From assembly GCA_016787525.1 (NCBI GenBank), contig JAEUUP010000048.1:1-62883 (forward strand): a DNA stretch of 62,883 nt, in the 5' to 3' direction. Shown piece by piece: positions 8,606-16,932 of the stretch. The DNA is from Saprospiraceae bacterium (GTDB lineage: Bacteria; Bacteroidota; Bacteroidia; Chitinophagales; Saprospiraceae). Numbering within the stretch: position 1 is the first letter of the stretch; each line of letters starts with the position of its first letter. Under the pieces are notes generated by a model. It was not told where the DNA came from. It made no database searches and saw nothing but the letters and a program-made list of their open reading frames with translations. Made by a program: the position numbers and the translations under genes.

Positions 8606-10924
8606 TTACCGAGTTTTTGTAATGCTTCCATTTGCTATAAGGCTGCCTGAAATAACGCTATATGTCAGCATTCCTGGTGATAAACTTGCTGTATTATTTA
8701 TATTTATGACATTAACTCCCTGATGTAAACGTCTTGAAAGTGACATACTCTGACCTGTAACAGTATTTCTGATACTAATAGTCGCTTGTTCATCAGTAGG
8801 AGAAGTGATTTCAAACGAAATGTCATTACTAAAAGGATTAGGGAAGGAGTTAACAATTAAATTGTTATTTGCCATAGAGCCTTCCATAATTTCCCATTCC
8901 AAATCAATAGGGATAGCTTTACTGCTGCTATTATTAAAAAACTTAGTTGGTAATATATTGTCATCTATATTAATAGCTTTGAGGATATTATCTATGTTTG
9001 CATTGGCTTTCACTGCTATTTTCAGTAAAACTGTACCTGCTGAGATATGCTTTTCAGCTCCTCGTTTGTCAAACCATAAAGCTCTTATTTGACCATTATT
9101 ATCTGTTTTAGTGAAGTCGAAAACATCATTTGTCGAATTAAAATCCCCTTTTTCAAGGCTTTTAATAAAAACTTTCGATTTTGAAAAACCTAAGCCCATC
9201 TGAAAAGAAGAAATATCTACTTCATTTTTCACTTTTAGTGCAAGAATTCTTTCATTATTGTTTCTCAATGATATATCATTACTTTGAGTACGAAGCTGAT
9301 AAGAAGAGTTATTGTATCTTAAACTAAAGGTATATTCCTCAGGAATCTCATAAATAGGACTTGCAGACATCTGATTTGCCTTTGCACTACAATCCACATC
9401 GCCTACTTTGAATGGTCGAAATGTCCATGAAGAGGTTTTCCAAGATTCTTCTGCCGATAAATCTAATGTGACTTTATCCATATAACTATTACATGAGTTA
9501 GAACTATAGCAATATCCTTGATAACTGGCATTAAAAGGGTTTTGATTGAACTGACTTAAGAATGAAGGCTGTGATAAAAAATAATCTGGTACAAAGCGCC
9601 ATGAATTGACATTATTAGGCATGGTAGGATTATTCGTAACTATAAAATGCTGGAGATACCATAAGTCTAAACCATCTATTTCTCCACTGTTATCTACGTC
9701 AGCGGCTATTAACTTAAAAGGTTCTGTTATGTATTCTGTACCAAGTATATGTCTTGCAATGATAGATATATCTTTAGAGTCAACACCATTTTTCGGGTTA
9801 GTATTGATAGCTGGGGGGATGACCTTAACCGTTGAGTTTTTGGGTAAATCACAAGTTGTATAGTAACCCTGACTATTTGTCATTGGCGAACAGATTAAAT
9901 TATTATTGACATCTGTGATTTGTAATTGAGCGTTTTTTACATGTATTGGCGTATCATCACCAATACTATTACATTCAGGAGCTCTGAATAATGTACCTAC
10001 CATTTGTAAATTGTTATTGCATGGAGTATTGAGTAGGTTACTTCTATACATGTCTAACACCATATTCATATGGATTTGTTGGCGTGGAATAAATTGATTC
10101 GTACAACCAATATAGTTAGACATTATGTTTGTTATGTCTGGTACATACCTATCATTATTCGCATCGTAAGTATTGCAAGGTATGTAAAGACACATAATGG
10201 AAGAGGGTAGAAGCATATGACAGTTATCGACATCAGCAGGAGTTTCTTTTAATTTGTCTGCTGCACTGCCCCAGTTAGGCTCTAACTTACCTTGTACTGG
10301 TTCTCTAATCACTAGCTCTCTTTCGAAAGCAGGATTGTTATGTGTATGGAATAAGTTGAATGTATGTCCCAATTCATGGGCAAATTTTATAACATCATAA
10401 TCGTACTTAAGTTGTTGTATAGCAACAAAAGGAATGGCTGTAAAAGATGATCTTGCAAAATTGGCATTTAGACTTTCTGGCATATAAACATTGATAACAT
10501 TTTCTTTATGGTATTCATTATACATCGCTGTATGCAAAGTATTATTATCGATTGGTAAAGAATAAAAGCGACTATCATTGATATACGATACACCACATAA
10601 CTTGAAACGCACATTATTTGGAAAGTTAAAATACGTATTCACATTTTCGATAGCATGGTTAATCTCATATACCGATGAGACTAAGTCAAGTGATGTCCTA
10701 TTCACCCATACATAAATGGGTAGCGTCGCATTTTGAGGTAAATTACTAAAATTAGAGAAACCACTATAATTTTGGGATAGTTGTAAAGCCGCAGCATACT
10801 GTGCTTCTTCAATCGAATTGTATGAAACTTCGCACTGCACTGAATTATTTTGAGCCAGTGACTCATTCATTGGGAAGTAAGCACAATAAAATGCTAAGAT
10901 CCATAAAAATACTTTTGAGTTCAT
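8606..10924 (-). CDS. Secreted M43 (pappalysin-like) metalloprotease with dockerin-like module and T9SS tail
   Basis: 772 residues with a signal peptide (to about residue 25). The zinc site HELGHTFNLFH is at 183-193, with a Met-turn candidate (ITNIMSNYIG) about 90 residues on, as in M43 metallopeptidases. Residues about 375-430 contain two Ca-binding-like repeats (GVDSKDISIIARHILG and DVDNSGEIDGLDLWYLQH), which look like a type I dockerin. The C-terminus (from about 690: NPFSNDISFEI...) is a T9SS type A sorting domain, so it is probably exported and displayed or released. The start of the downstream gene in the same direction lies nearby: the gene at 10948 is upstream by 23 bp, so the two are probably one operon. 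There are no copies of the iterated word in either gene. Confidence 0.85.
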   Translation of the reverse strand: MNSKVFLWILAFYCAYFPMNESLAQNNSVQCEVSYNSIEEAQYAAALQLSQNYSGFSNFSNLPQNATLPIYVWVNRTSLDLVSSVYEINHAIENVNTYFNFPNNVRFKLCGVSYINDSRFYSLPIDNNTLHTAMYNEYHKENVINVYMPESLNANFARSSFTAIPFVAIQQLKYDYDVIKFAHELGHTFNLFHTHNNPAFERELVIREPVQGKLEPNWGSAADKLKETPADVDNCHMLLPSSIMCLYIPCNTYDANNDRYVPDITNIMSNYIGCTNQFIPRQQIHMNMVLDMYRSNLLNTPCNNNLQMVGTLFRAPECNSIGDDTPIHVKNAQLQITDVNNNLICSPMTNSQGYYTTCDLPKNSTVKVIPPAINTNPKNGVDSKDISIIARHILGTEYITEPFKLIAADVDNSGEIDGLDLWYLQHFIVTNNPTMPNNVNSWRFVPDYFLSQPSFLSQFNQNPFNASYQGYCYSSNSCNSYMDKVTLDLSAEESWKTSSWTFRPFKVGDVDCSAKANQMSASPIYEIPEEYTFSLRYNNSSYQLRTQSNDISLRNNNERILALKVKNEVDISSFQMGLGFSKSKVFIKSLEKGDFNSTNDVFDFTKTDNNGQIRALWFDKRGAEKHISAGTVLLKIAVKANANIDNILKAINIDDNILPTKFFNNSSSKAIPIDLEWEIMEGSMANNNLIVNSFPNPFSNDISFEITSPTDEQATISIRNTVTGQSMSLSRRLHQGVNVININNTASLSPGMLTYSVISGSLIANGSITKTR

Positions 10925-10947
10925 AATCGTTGATTTTTTGATTAAAA

Positions 10948-12516
10948 TTAAAGTTTAAATATTTTTCGACACGCATATTGATGTCCTATTTGATAGGACA
11001 AGAGATAAAAACCACTGGGAAAAGACGACATATCAATCGTGGTTGTTGGGTTTAAGTTTTGTTGTTGATAGACGAGTGTGCCTGTAATATTGTACAACCG
11101 TAAATGTGGTTGGCTATTCGATTTGATTTGTATGGTCAGTCTGTCTAAAACGGGATTCGGGGATTCGACAATGTTTATCGTTTCTATTGTAGTTTCTTGG
11201 GTGTTTGTTATGCCATAGTTAAGTTTTAGAATTGCCCAATCAAATAGACCTTTGTTTTGTGGAAAAGTACCATCAGAGGAGTCTGTATCACCAATAATTA
11301 TCACATTCCCTTTTTTATCAATGATTGAACCTTTGGCTCTATCCTTTTTTGTACCCCCGAAACAATGAGCATCTTTAAGATTGCCTAAGCTATCCAGACG
11401 TAAAATCCAAAAATCTAAATCTCCGTGATTATCTCGAATGATAGAGTCCGAAGATAAAGTATAGCCCGTTACGACTATATCGCCATTGGGCAATGAATGA
11501 ATACCCCTTGGGCTTTCTGTATCAGAACCACCATACAGTTTTGACCATTTGCGACGACCTGCTGTGTCTGATTTTGTTATCAAAAAATCCCATGAATAAG
11601 GGAGTGTCGCATTAGGCGAAAAATTAGGAACAATACGCATTCCTGCAAACACCAAGTCTTTTTGATTCATCGTGACAGCATAGGAATACCTTAAACTTGA
11701 GATGGTGTCGTTGTAATAGCCAAATGACCGTTTCCAAAGTATATTGCCTGCCGTGTCCATTTTTAGGGAGTAGTCACCTAAAACGCCCACCATATCACCA
11801 TCTGTGGAACTTGAGCTCCCTGCGATTGCCACTGTTTTATTGTCAATAGCGGTGATTTGAGCAATTTCGTCATCGTCGCTGCCGCCAATATTTTTCTTCC
11901 AGATGATATTGCCTTGACTGTTCAATTTGATAACCCAAACATCGTATTTACCTTTATTAATAGGTAAATCCTTATCATTCGACAGGGAGTACAAACCCAA
12001 AATATAGTCCCCATTAGACAACTGAAGAATGGATTGACCTAATTCATTTTCAGAACCACCGATTGTTTTTTGCCATTGAACCGTACCAACGCTGTCTATT
12101 TTAACGACCCAAACATCGCCTTTGCCTTTGTTTTCAGTCGCATCTCCATCGGCTGAAGTCGTTGCTCCTATCATAATAAACCCGTTGTCTGATGTTGGAT
12201 TAATACAAAAAATAAATTCGCCACCACTACCGCCATAGTTTTTTTTCCACAATACAGAACCATTTTCATCCAATTTGACAAGCCATACATCTTGGTTACC
12301 TCTCGACAATGGAAAATCTCCATCGGGTAATCCATTCCCCGAAATAGAAAAACTGTTTCCAACAACTAAGTATTTATTATCGTTTGTCACAGTTATGGCA
12401 CTAGCGTAATCATACTGACTACTACCTAAGGTTTTTGTCCATACTACAAAAGGATTTTGTGCAGGAAGAGATACTAGATGTACTATAAGAAAAAATAAGG
12501 CGATAAAATATTTCAT
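10948..12516 (-). CDS. Secreted beta-propeller-like protein with T9SS sorting domain
   Basis: 522 residues when started at Met 14 of the open frame, which puts a clean signal peptide (MKYFIALFFLIVHLVSLPAQ) at the N-terminus. The body has about eight repeats of 45-55 residues with the pattern W-x-K-x-x-GG-S-x-x-(D/E), such as WKKNYGGSGGE and WQKTIGGSENE, each followed by a DNG-x-(I/V) strand. This is the pattern of bacterial secreted propeller repeats. The C-terminus (NPVLDRLTIQI...) is a T9SS type A sorting domain. It lies 23 bp upstream of the metalloprotease gene. The binding target is unknown. Confidence 0.8.
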   Translation of the reverse strand: MKYFIALFFLIVHLVSLPAQNPFVVWTKTLGSSQYDYASAITVTNDNKYLVVGNSFSISGNGLPDGDFPLSRGNQDVWLVKLDENGSVLWKKNYGGSGGEFIFCINPTSDNGFIMIGATTSADGDATENKGKGDVWVVKIDSVGTVQWQKTIGGSENELGQSILQLSNGDYILGLYSLSNDKDLPINKGKYDVWVIKLNSQGNIIWKKNIGGSDDDEIAQITAIDNKTVAIAGSSSSTDGDMVGVLGDYSLKMDTAGNILWKRSFGYYNDTISSLRYSYAVTMNQKDLVFAGMRIVPNFSPNATLPYSWDFLITKSDTAGRRKWSKLYGGSDTESPRGIHSLPNGDIVVTGYTLSSDSIIRDNHGDLDFWILRLDSLGNLKDAHCFGGTKKDRAKGSIIDKKGNVIIIGDTDSSDGTFPQNKGLFDWAILKLNYGITNTQETTIETINIVESPNPVLDRLTIQIKSNSQPHLRLYNITGTLVYQQQNLNPTTTIDMSSFPSGFYLLSYQIGHQYACRKIFKL

Positions 12517-12873
12517 GAGTTGATTGTTTATTTTTATTACAGCTACTCGAATCAATTTGGTTTTTCAAATTAATTCATATTTAAGCTTCTATATAAAAGT
12601 ATTGCCTGAGATGATGAGTAGAAATCAGGTAAAAACAGAAAAACTGGGTATGCAATAAATGGTGGCATAACTATTTAGTTGAAAGGTTTAGTGAATAAAA
12701 TTTCGTTGGCTCAAAGGTAGTGTTGGTAAAATAGAGTAACCAAATTAAAAACAAATTTTAACTATGACAGAATTTAAAAATACCGCATCTATGTTATTTT
12801 TAACATCAAAACTGTACCTTTATTTTATTTTGCTATGTATGGGTTCTGAGACCTCGCTCGGCGCACCTCTTCC

Positions 12874-12931
12874 CCCGCTCGGCGCACCTCTTCCCCAAAC
12901 TCTCCACAAAGATAAAACAAACGAACGACAC
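12874..12931. repeat. Partial copy of the 113-bp dispersed repeat
   Basis: 58 bp starting CCCGCTCGGCGCACC and ending ACGAACGACAC match the first half of the repeats at 13030-13143 and 14254-14366. A short duplicate of the beginning (GCTCGGCGCACCTCTTCCC) lies just upstream at about 12855. Confidence 0.85.
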
Positions 12932-12987
12932 GGCGCGATTCTGTTTTTGGGTCTCCAACCCTGCCGAGCAGCGTAAATGAATGAATA

Positions 12988-12998
12988 CCCCTCAGTAT
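12988..12998. repeat. Isolated copy of the iterated word in a gene-poor stretch
   Basis: CCCCTCAGTAT between two copies of the 113-bp repeat. Apart from these repeats and a few small GGTC/GACC palindromes (13135, 13193), I see nothing gene-like in 12560-13330. Confidence 0.7.
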
Positions 12999-13029
12999 TA
13001 GGTGAAAAGCATTAAAACGTTAAGCCTGC

Positions 13030-13143
13030 CCCGCTCGGCGCACCTCTTCCCCAAACTCTCCGCAAAGATAAAATAAACGAACGACACCGCTTGATTCGGT
13101 GTTTTCACCGAATCGTCTTATTCTGTGGGTCTCTGACCCACGT
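13030..13143. repeat. 113-bp dispersed direct repeat, copy A
   Basis: Nearly identical to 14254-14366. It contains two small hairpins: GATTCGGTG/CACCGAATC with loop TTTT, and GTGGGTC/GACCCAC with a three-base loop. Together with copy B it brackets the orphan toxin-tip/immunity pair, so recombination between A and B would delete or swap that pair. Confidence 0.9.
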
Positions 13144-13333
13144 AAACGGCAGCAGTTATTTTCATCTTACATCTCTTTTCAATCAACTTTACAGGTCGGA
13201 GACCTGACATATATGTGAGTTCGTCAAAAGACCGAACCCAGCGTCGTCGTTGTGTGGCTTGGCAGTTGAAGTTAAATTTAATGAAAGCCCCAAGCCAGCT
13301 GGGAACTGTAGCTGCATACTTTGTCGTTTTTGA

Positions 13334-13954
13334 TCAATGAGTTTGTTCTAACTGTGATAAAAGTTTTGTCACACCTTCTCCAAAATTCTTTTCTCTATGT
13401 TTTTTCTTAACATTATCTACTAAAACACGAAGAAGCTCTTTTTCAATTGGATAGTTAATAAAGTAATCTAAAGTTCTATAAACACTTCTCCAATCATCGG
13501 TTCTATCCAATGATGCTAACAAAAGGTTGAAATACTTTTCGTTTTTAGTTACAATAAATAAAGAGATAAGTATTTGATTTTTTAGAACTATATCTATTTT
13601 CTTGTTTAATATTTGTAAAAAAAGATTTTCTAAAGAAGGATCGTTAATAGCCAAACATCTATTTTCAAGATAGACTATAATTGATAACTTTATGACTAAA
13701 TGATAATTTTCATTCAGCATTTTTTTAAATTTCAAACATAAATTATCATCAAATATCTTAAAATACGATGCTAAGTCAATGATATTCGAGACATAATTAA
13801 AATTTCTTTTATTATAATTAAAATTGAGAATAAAATTTTTATAATAATCTATATAATCATCATTAAAATCATATTCATTTATAAAATTTCCTCGAATAAA
13901 ATAGTCTTTATTCTCAAATAGTTTTTTTACTTCTTGTAATGATAAATTTTTCAT
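13334..13954 (-). CDS. Predicted immunity protein (helical repeat type)
   Basis: 206 residues, mostly helical, with repeated Leu/Ile/Phe spacing that suggests HEAT/ARM-like helices. AT-rich relative to its neighbours. Its ATG lies one base after the stop of the toxin-tip reading frame and on the same strand, the usual order for polymorphic toxin (toxin tip then immunity). No immunity family is recognised with certainty; the call rests on context. Confidence 0.55.
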   Translation of the reverse strand: MKNLSLQEVKKLFENKDYFIRGNFINEYDFNDDYIDYYKNFILNFNYNKRNFNYVSNIIDLASYFKIFDDNLCLKFKKMLNENYHLVIKLSIIVYLENRCLAINDPSLENLFLQILNKKIDIVLKNQILISLFIVTKNEKYFNLLLASLDRTDDWRSVYRTLDYFINYPIEKELLRVLVDNVKKKHREKNFGEGVTKLLSQLEQTH

Positions 13955-13955
13955 C

Positions 13956-14253
13956 TTAATTCTTTCTTTTTTGTTGATTTCTGAGCTGAAGAACTTTTTC
14001 TTGAGTTTCTAATTTTTTAAGCTCTTCTTTTTGTTCTTTACTGTATTTACCACCAGATTCTCGCTTTATTTCTTTTCGTCTTGCGTCAATCCCCTCTTTG
14101 TCTTTAGGTAAATCATCATAAAGTCTTTGATCTCTTTTCTTCGATACCCCAGATAAAGAGCCTTCATTTTTCGTTGAAAGCTGTCTTTTAGGTGTACTTC
14201 CTCTTGCTGCGCCATCTTTAAGATTAGGTGGTGAACTTGAACTTGTAGATGTT
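13956..14253 (-). pseudogene. Orphan C-terminal toxin tip, lacking its delivery domains
   Basis: About 98 residues beginning GTSTSSSSPPNLKDGAARGS and ending KVLQLRNQQKRKN: a low-complexity linker followed by a charged helical end. That is the usual look of the last residues of Rhs-like or other polymorphic toxins. The upstream part is missing: the reading frame runs into the 113-bp repeat, and the nearest ATG (14300) lies inside that repeat. So this is a truncated or displaced tip, not a full gene. The nuclease or other activity cannot be assigned. Confidence 0.5.
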
Positions 14254-14366
14254 CCCGCTCGGCGCACCTCTTCCCCAAACTCTCCACAAAGATAAAACAA
14301 ACGAACGACACCGCTTGATTCGGTGTTTTCACCGAATCGTCCTATCCTGTGGGTCTCCGACCCACG
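14254..14366. repeat. 113-bp dispersed direct repeat, copy B
   Basis: Same orientation as copy A at 13030-13143, with a few substitutions (ACAAAG/GCAAAG, CCTATC/CTTATT). It cuts the toxin-tip reading frame at its 5' side and ends 20 bp before the 21-bp array. Confidence 0.9.
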
Positions 14367-14385
14367 TCAGCACAGCTCAAACCTT

Positions 14386-14583
14386 CATCACGCCTTTTGA
14401 TTTGTGCATCACGGTCTTTGATTTGTGCATCACGGTCTTTGATTTGTGCATCACGCCTTTTGATTTGTACATCATGCCCTTTGATTTGTGCATCACACCT
14501 TTTGATTTGTGCATCACGCCTTTTGATTTGTGCATCGCGCCCTTTGATTTGTGCATCATGCCTTTTGATTTGTGCATCATGCC
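14386..14583. repeat. 21-bp tandem array, left part (about 9.4 units)
   Basis: Units begin CATCACGCC and continue TTTGATTTGTG-like; variants have ATGCC, CGGTC or GCGCC. The plus strand reads (FDLCITP)n in one frame. The array stops at the left end of the IS256-family element and resumes on its far side, so the element has split one array. Confidence 0.95.
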
Positions 14584-15915
14584 GAGTGTTCACAAAACTG
14601 TGTCAATACAAAATCTAATTACCTTTGTAAATGGAAAAGACATTTAATTTTGAGCACTACAAGAGCGAAGCAGTATCAGGACTGCTGAATGGTCAGCCGT
14701 TAACAGGAAAAGACGGAGTATTAACGCCGTTGATAAAAGAGTTCTTAGAAGCGGCCTTGGCTGTGGAACTAAAAGCGCACCTAAGAGCGAGTAAAGATGA
14801 TGGCGAAGAGAATCGGCGCAACGGACACATGAGCAAAGAGGTTCGGAGTTTAGGCGGTGGTACATTTACATTAGAGACTCCACGCGACAGAATGGGTACA
14901 TTTGAGCCCAAAATTGTGGCAAAGCGACAGGTTTTCTTGGGGGATGCCTTGGAGGAGAAGATACTGTTGATGTATGCACATGGGATGAGTTACGAGAGTA
15001 TATCGAATGAATTACGCCAAATTTATGGTATTGAGGTATCCACAGGGTTTATTAGTGAGGTGACAGACAAGGTTATTCCCTTGATGAATGCGTGGCGGAC
15101 GCGCTTGTTGGATAGGGTTTATAGTTTTCTGTTTTTAGATGCGATGCACTTTCGCATAAAAGGAGAAGGCGGGCGCGTGGAGTCACGGATGTTACATTTG
15201 GTGTATGGTGTGACGACAGAAGGGAAAAGAACGGTTTTGGGGATGTATTTGGCAGCAACAGAGGGGGCGAAGTATTGGTTACAGGTACTTTCAGACCTCA
15301 AAACAAGAGGTGTTGAAGATGTATTGATTGTATCAGTAGATGGCTTGAAAGGCTTTGAAGAGGCGATTAAAACTGTATTTCCCAAAGCAGTGGTGCAGAC
15401 TTGTGTGGTGCATCAAATCCGCCACAGCATGAAATTTGTCTCCGATAAAGACATCAAAGATTTCATGGGAGACCTCAAAAATGTCTATCAAGCAGCCACC
15501 AGAGAGCAAGCCGAAGACAATTTAGATATTTTAGAACAAAAATGGGGGAAAAAATATGCTCCCGTTATTTCATCTTGGCGCAACAATTGGCACAAACTCA
15601 GTGCTTATTTTGATTATCCACCTGTCATTCGAAAGGTCATGTACACTACCAATGCCATTGAAGGGCTCAATCGACAGATTCGCAAAATAACCAAAACTAA
15701 AGGCGCTTTTCCTTCTGAAACAGCCTTATTCAAATTGGTCTATCTTGTCATTGATGAAATCAGCAAAAAAAAGACCAATAATATACCCAATTGGGGTGAA
15801 ATCGCAGGGCAATTACATATCATCTTTGGCGAAAGAGCCGATATTGATATTAAACGTTTTTAATCGCTATCTTTTCATATTTTTTCACCTTTGACACAGT
15901 TCCGTGAACATTCTC
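14584..15915 (+). mobile_element. IS256-family insertion sequence inside the 21-bp array
   Basis: 1332 bp. The left terminal inverted repeat starts GAGTGTTCACAAAACTGTGT (14584) and the right one, read inward from 15915, starts GAGAATGTTCACGGAACTGT; they align with a 2-bp gap and two mismatches. Both sides abut GCATCATGCC (14574-14583 and 15916-15925). This could be the target duplication (8-9 bp is usual for the family) or simply the next array unit. The transposase is intact, so the element may be active. Confidence 0.9.
14631..15863 (+). CDS. IS256-family transposase
   Basis: 410 residues, the usual length for IS256/MULE-type transposases. The DDE catalytic triad is visible: Asp 170 in FLDAMHF, Asp 237 in SVDGLKGF and Glu 344 in TTNAIEGLNRQIRK. 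The zinc-like CVVHQIRH segment is at about 258-265. There is no frameshift or stop. The start ATG lies 47 bp inside the left end. It catalyses double-stranded circle formation and integration by the family's copy-out-paste-in route. Confidence 0.96.
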   Translation: MEKTFNFEHYKSEAVSGLLNGQPLTGKDGVLTPLIKEFLEAALAVELKAHLRASKDDGEENRRNGHMSKEVRSLGGGTFTLETPRDRMGTFEPKIVAKRQVFLGDALEEKILLMYAHGMSYESISNELRQIYGIEVSTGFISEVTDKVIPLMNAWRTRLLDRVYSFLFLDAMHFRIKGEGGRVESRMLHLVYGVTTEGKRTVLGMYLAATEGAKYWLQVLSDLKTRGVEDVLIVSVDGLKGFEEAIKTVFPKAVVQTCVVHQIRHSMKFVSDKDIKDFMGDLKNVYQAATREQAEDNLDILEQKWGKKYAPVISSWRNNWHKLSAYFDYPPVIRKVMYTTNAIEGLNRQIRKITKTKGAFPSETALFKLVYLVIDEISKKKTNNIPNWGEIAGQLHIIFGERADIDIKRF

Positions 15916-15916
15916 G

Positions 15917-16558
15917 CATCATGCCTTTTGATTTGTGCATCATGCCTTTTGATTTTTACATCACGCCTTTTGATTTTTACATCACGCCTTTTGATTTGTG
16001 CATCACGCCTTTTGATTTTTACATCATGCCTTTTGATTTGTGCATCATGCCTTTTGATTTGTGCATCATGGCATTTGATTTGTGCATCACGCCCTTTGAT
16101 TTGTGCATCACGGCATTTGATTTGTGCATCGCGCCTTTTGATTTGTGCATCACGCCGTTTGATTTGTGCATCACGCCGTTTGATTTGTGTATCACGCCGT
16201 TTGATTTGTGCATCGCGCCATTTGATTTGTGCATCATGCCATTTGATTTGTGCATCACGGCATTTGATTTTTACATCATGCCGTTTGATTTGTGCATCAC
16301 ACCGTTTGATTTGTGCATCGCGCCGTTTGATTTTTACATCACGCCTTTTGATTTGTGCATCACGCCTTTTGATTTGTGCATCGCGCCTTTTGATTTGTGC
16401 ATCGCGCCCTTTGATTTGTGCATCACGGCATTTGATTTGTGCATCGCGCCTTTTGATTTGTGCATCATGCCATTTGATTTGTGCATCACGCCGTTTGATT
16501 TCTGCATCATGCCCTTTGATTTGTGCATTGCGTCTTTTGATTTGTACATCACGCCTTT
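15917..16558. repeat. 21-bp tandem array, right part (about 30.6 units)
   Basis: Continues the array of 14386-14583 in phase and orientation. Units vary at a few positions (CATCATGCC, CATCGCGCC, CATCACGGC; TTTGTG or TTTTTAC). Most differences are substitutions; length is held at 21 bp. One plus-strand frame stays open for 249 codons (15891-16640), and the minus strand reads (MHKSKGV)n. No promoter or ribosome site supports translation. Confidence 0.95.
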
Positions 16559-16756
16559 ATTGACATACAGAGGAGTCTGTTTCGTAAATGCCCCCCTCAG
16601 TATAAAAACAAGAAACAGCCATTTTGACGATACGAAATGACTTTTTTACTCTTATATTTGCCCAATGTATTTGAGTGTGTAAAGAATTTTGTGTAAACGT
16701 ACCCATGCTTCAATTTGCCTAAACGATGATACACCGTTCAGCAAAAATAATTTTAA

Positions 16757-16929
16757 ATTGTTGAACAATTAAGCGAAGGTAAAATCGAAGGTAGCATGGA
16801 AAAAACCTTGAATTTACCAAGAATCTACTGCTCAATACAGATTTTACGTTTGAAAAAATTGCCCTGCTCGTCGGGGTTAATGTCGAATATGTTCAAAAAG
16901 TTAAATTGGATTTAGACCTTACTAAATAA
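16757..16929 (+). pseudogene. Remnant of an Rpn/PD-(D/E)XK-type transposase C-terminus
   Basis: The frame from 16757 reads VEQLSEGKIEGSMEK and, after a one-base shift in an A run near 16798-16804, continues NLEFTKNLLLNTDFTFEKI then ALLVGVNVEYVQKVKLDLDL and a stop. The EGKIEG repeat followed by a short 'IA-L-(T/V)G(V/L)-(N/S)(V/I)EYV' end is the usual tail of Rpn-like recombination nucleases. Only about 55 codons remain, so it is a decayed gene end. It ends 3 bp before the next ATG. Confidence 0.5.
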
Positions 16930-16932
16930 TTT

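Noticed and set aside
12764-12976. 70-codon open frame
   Set aside because: Its second half is the 113-bp repeat and a small palindrome; the first half has no family resemblance or promoter evidence.
13956-14300. Full-length gene from the ATG at 14300
   Set aside because: That ATG and the first 16 codons lie in the 113-bp dispersed repeat, so it is not a native start. Only the tip after 14253 is credible.
14386-16558. Possible CRISPR array
   Set aside because: Units are 21 bp and back to back with no unique spacers, and no cas genes are near. It is a minisatellite.
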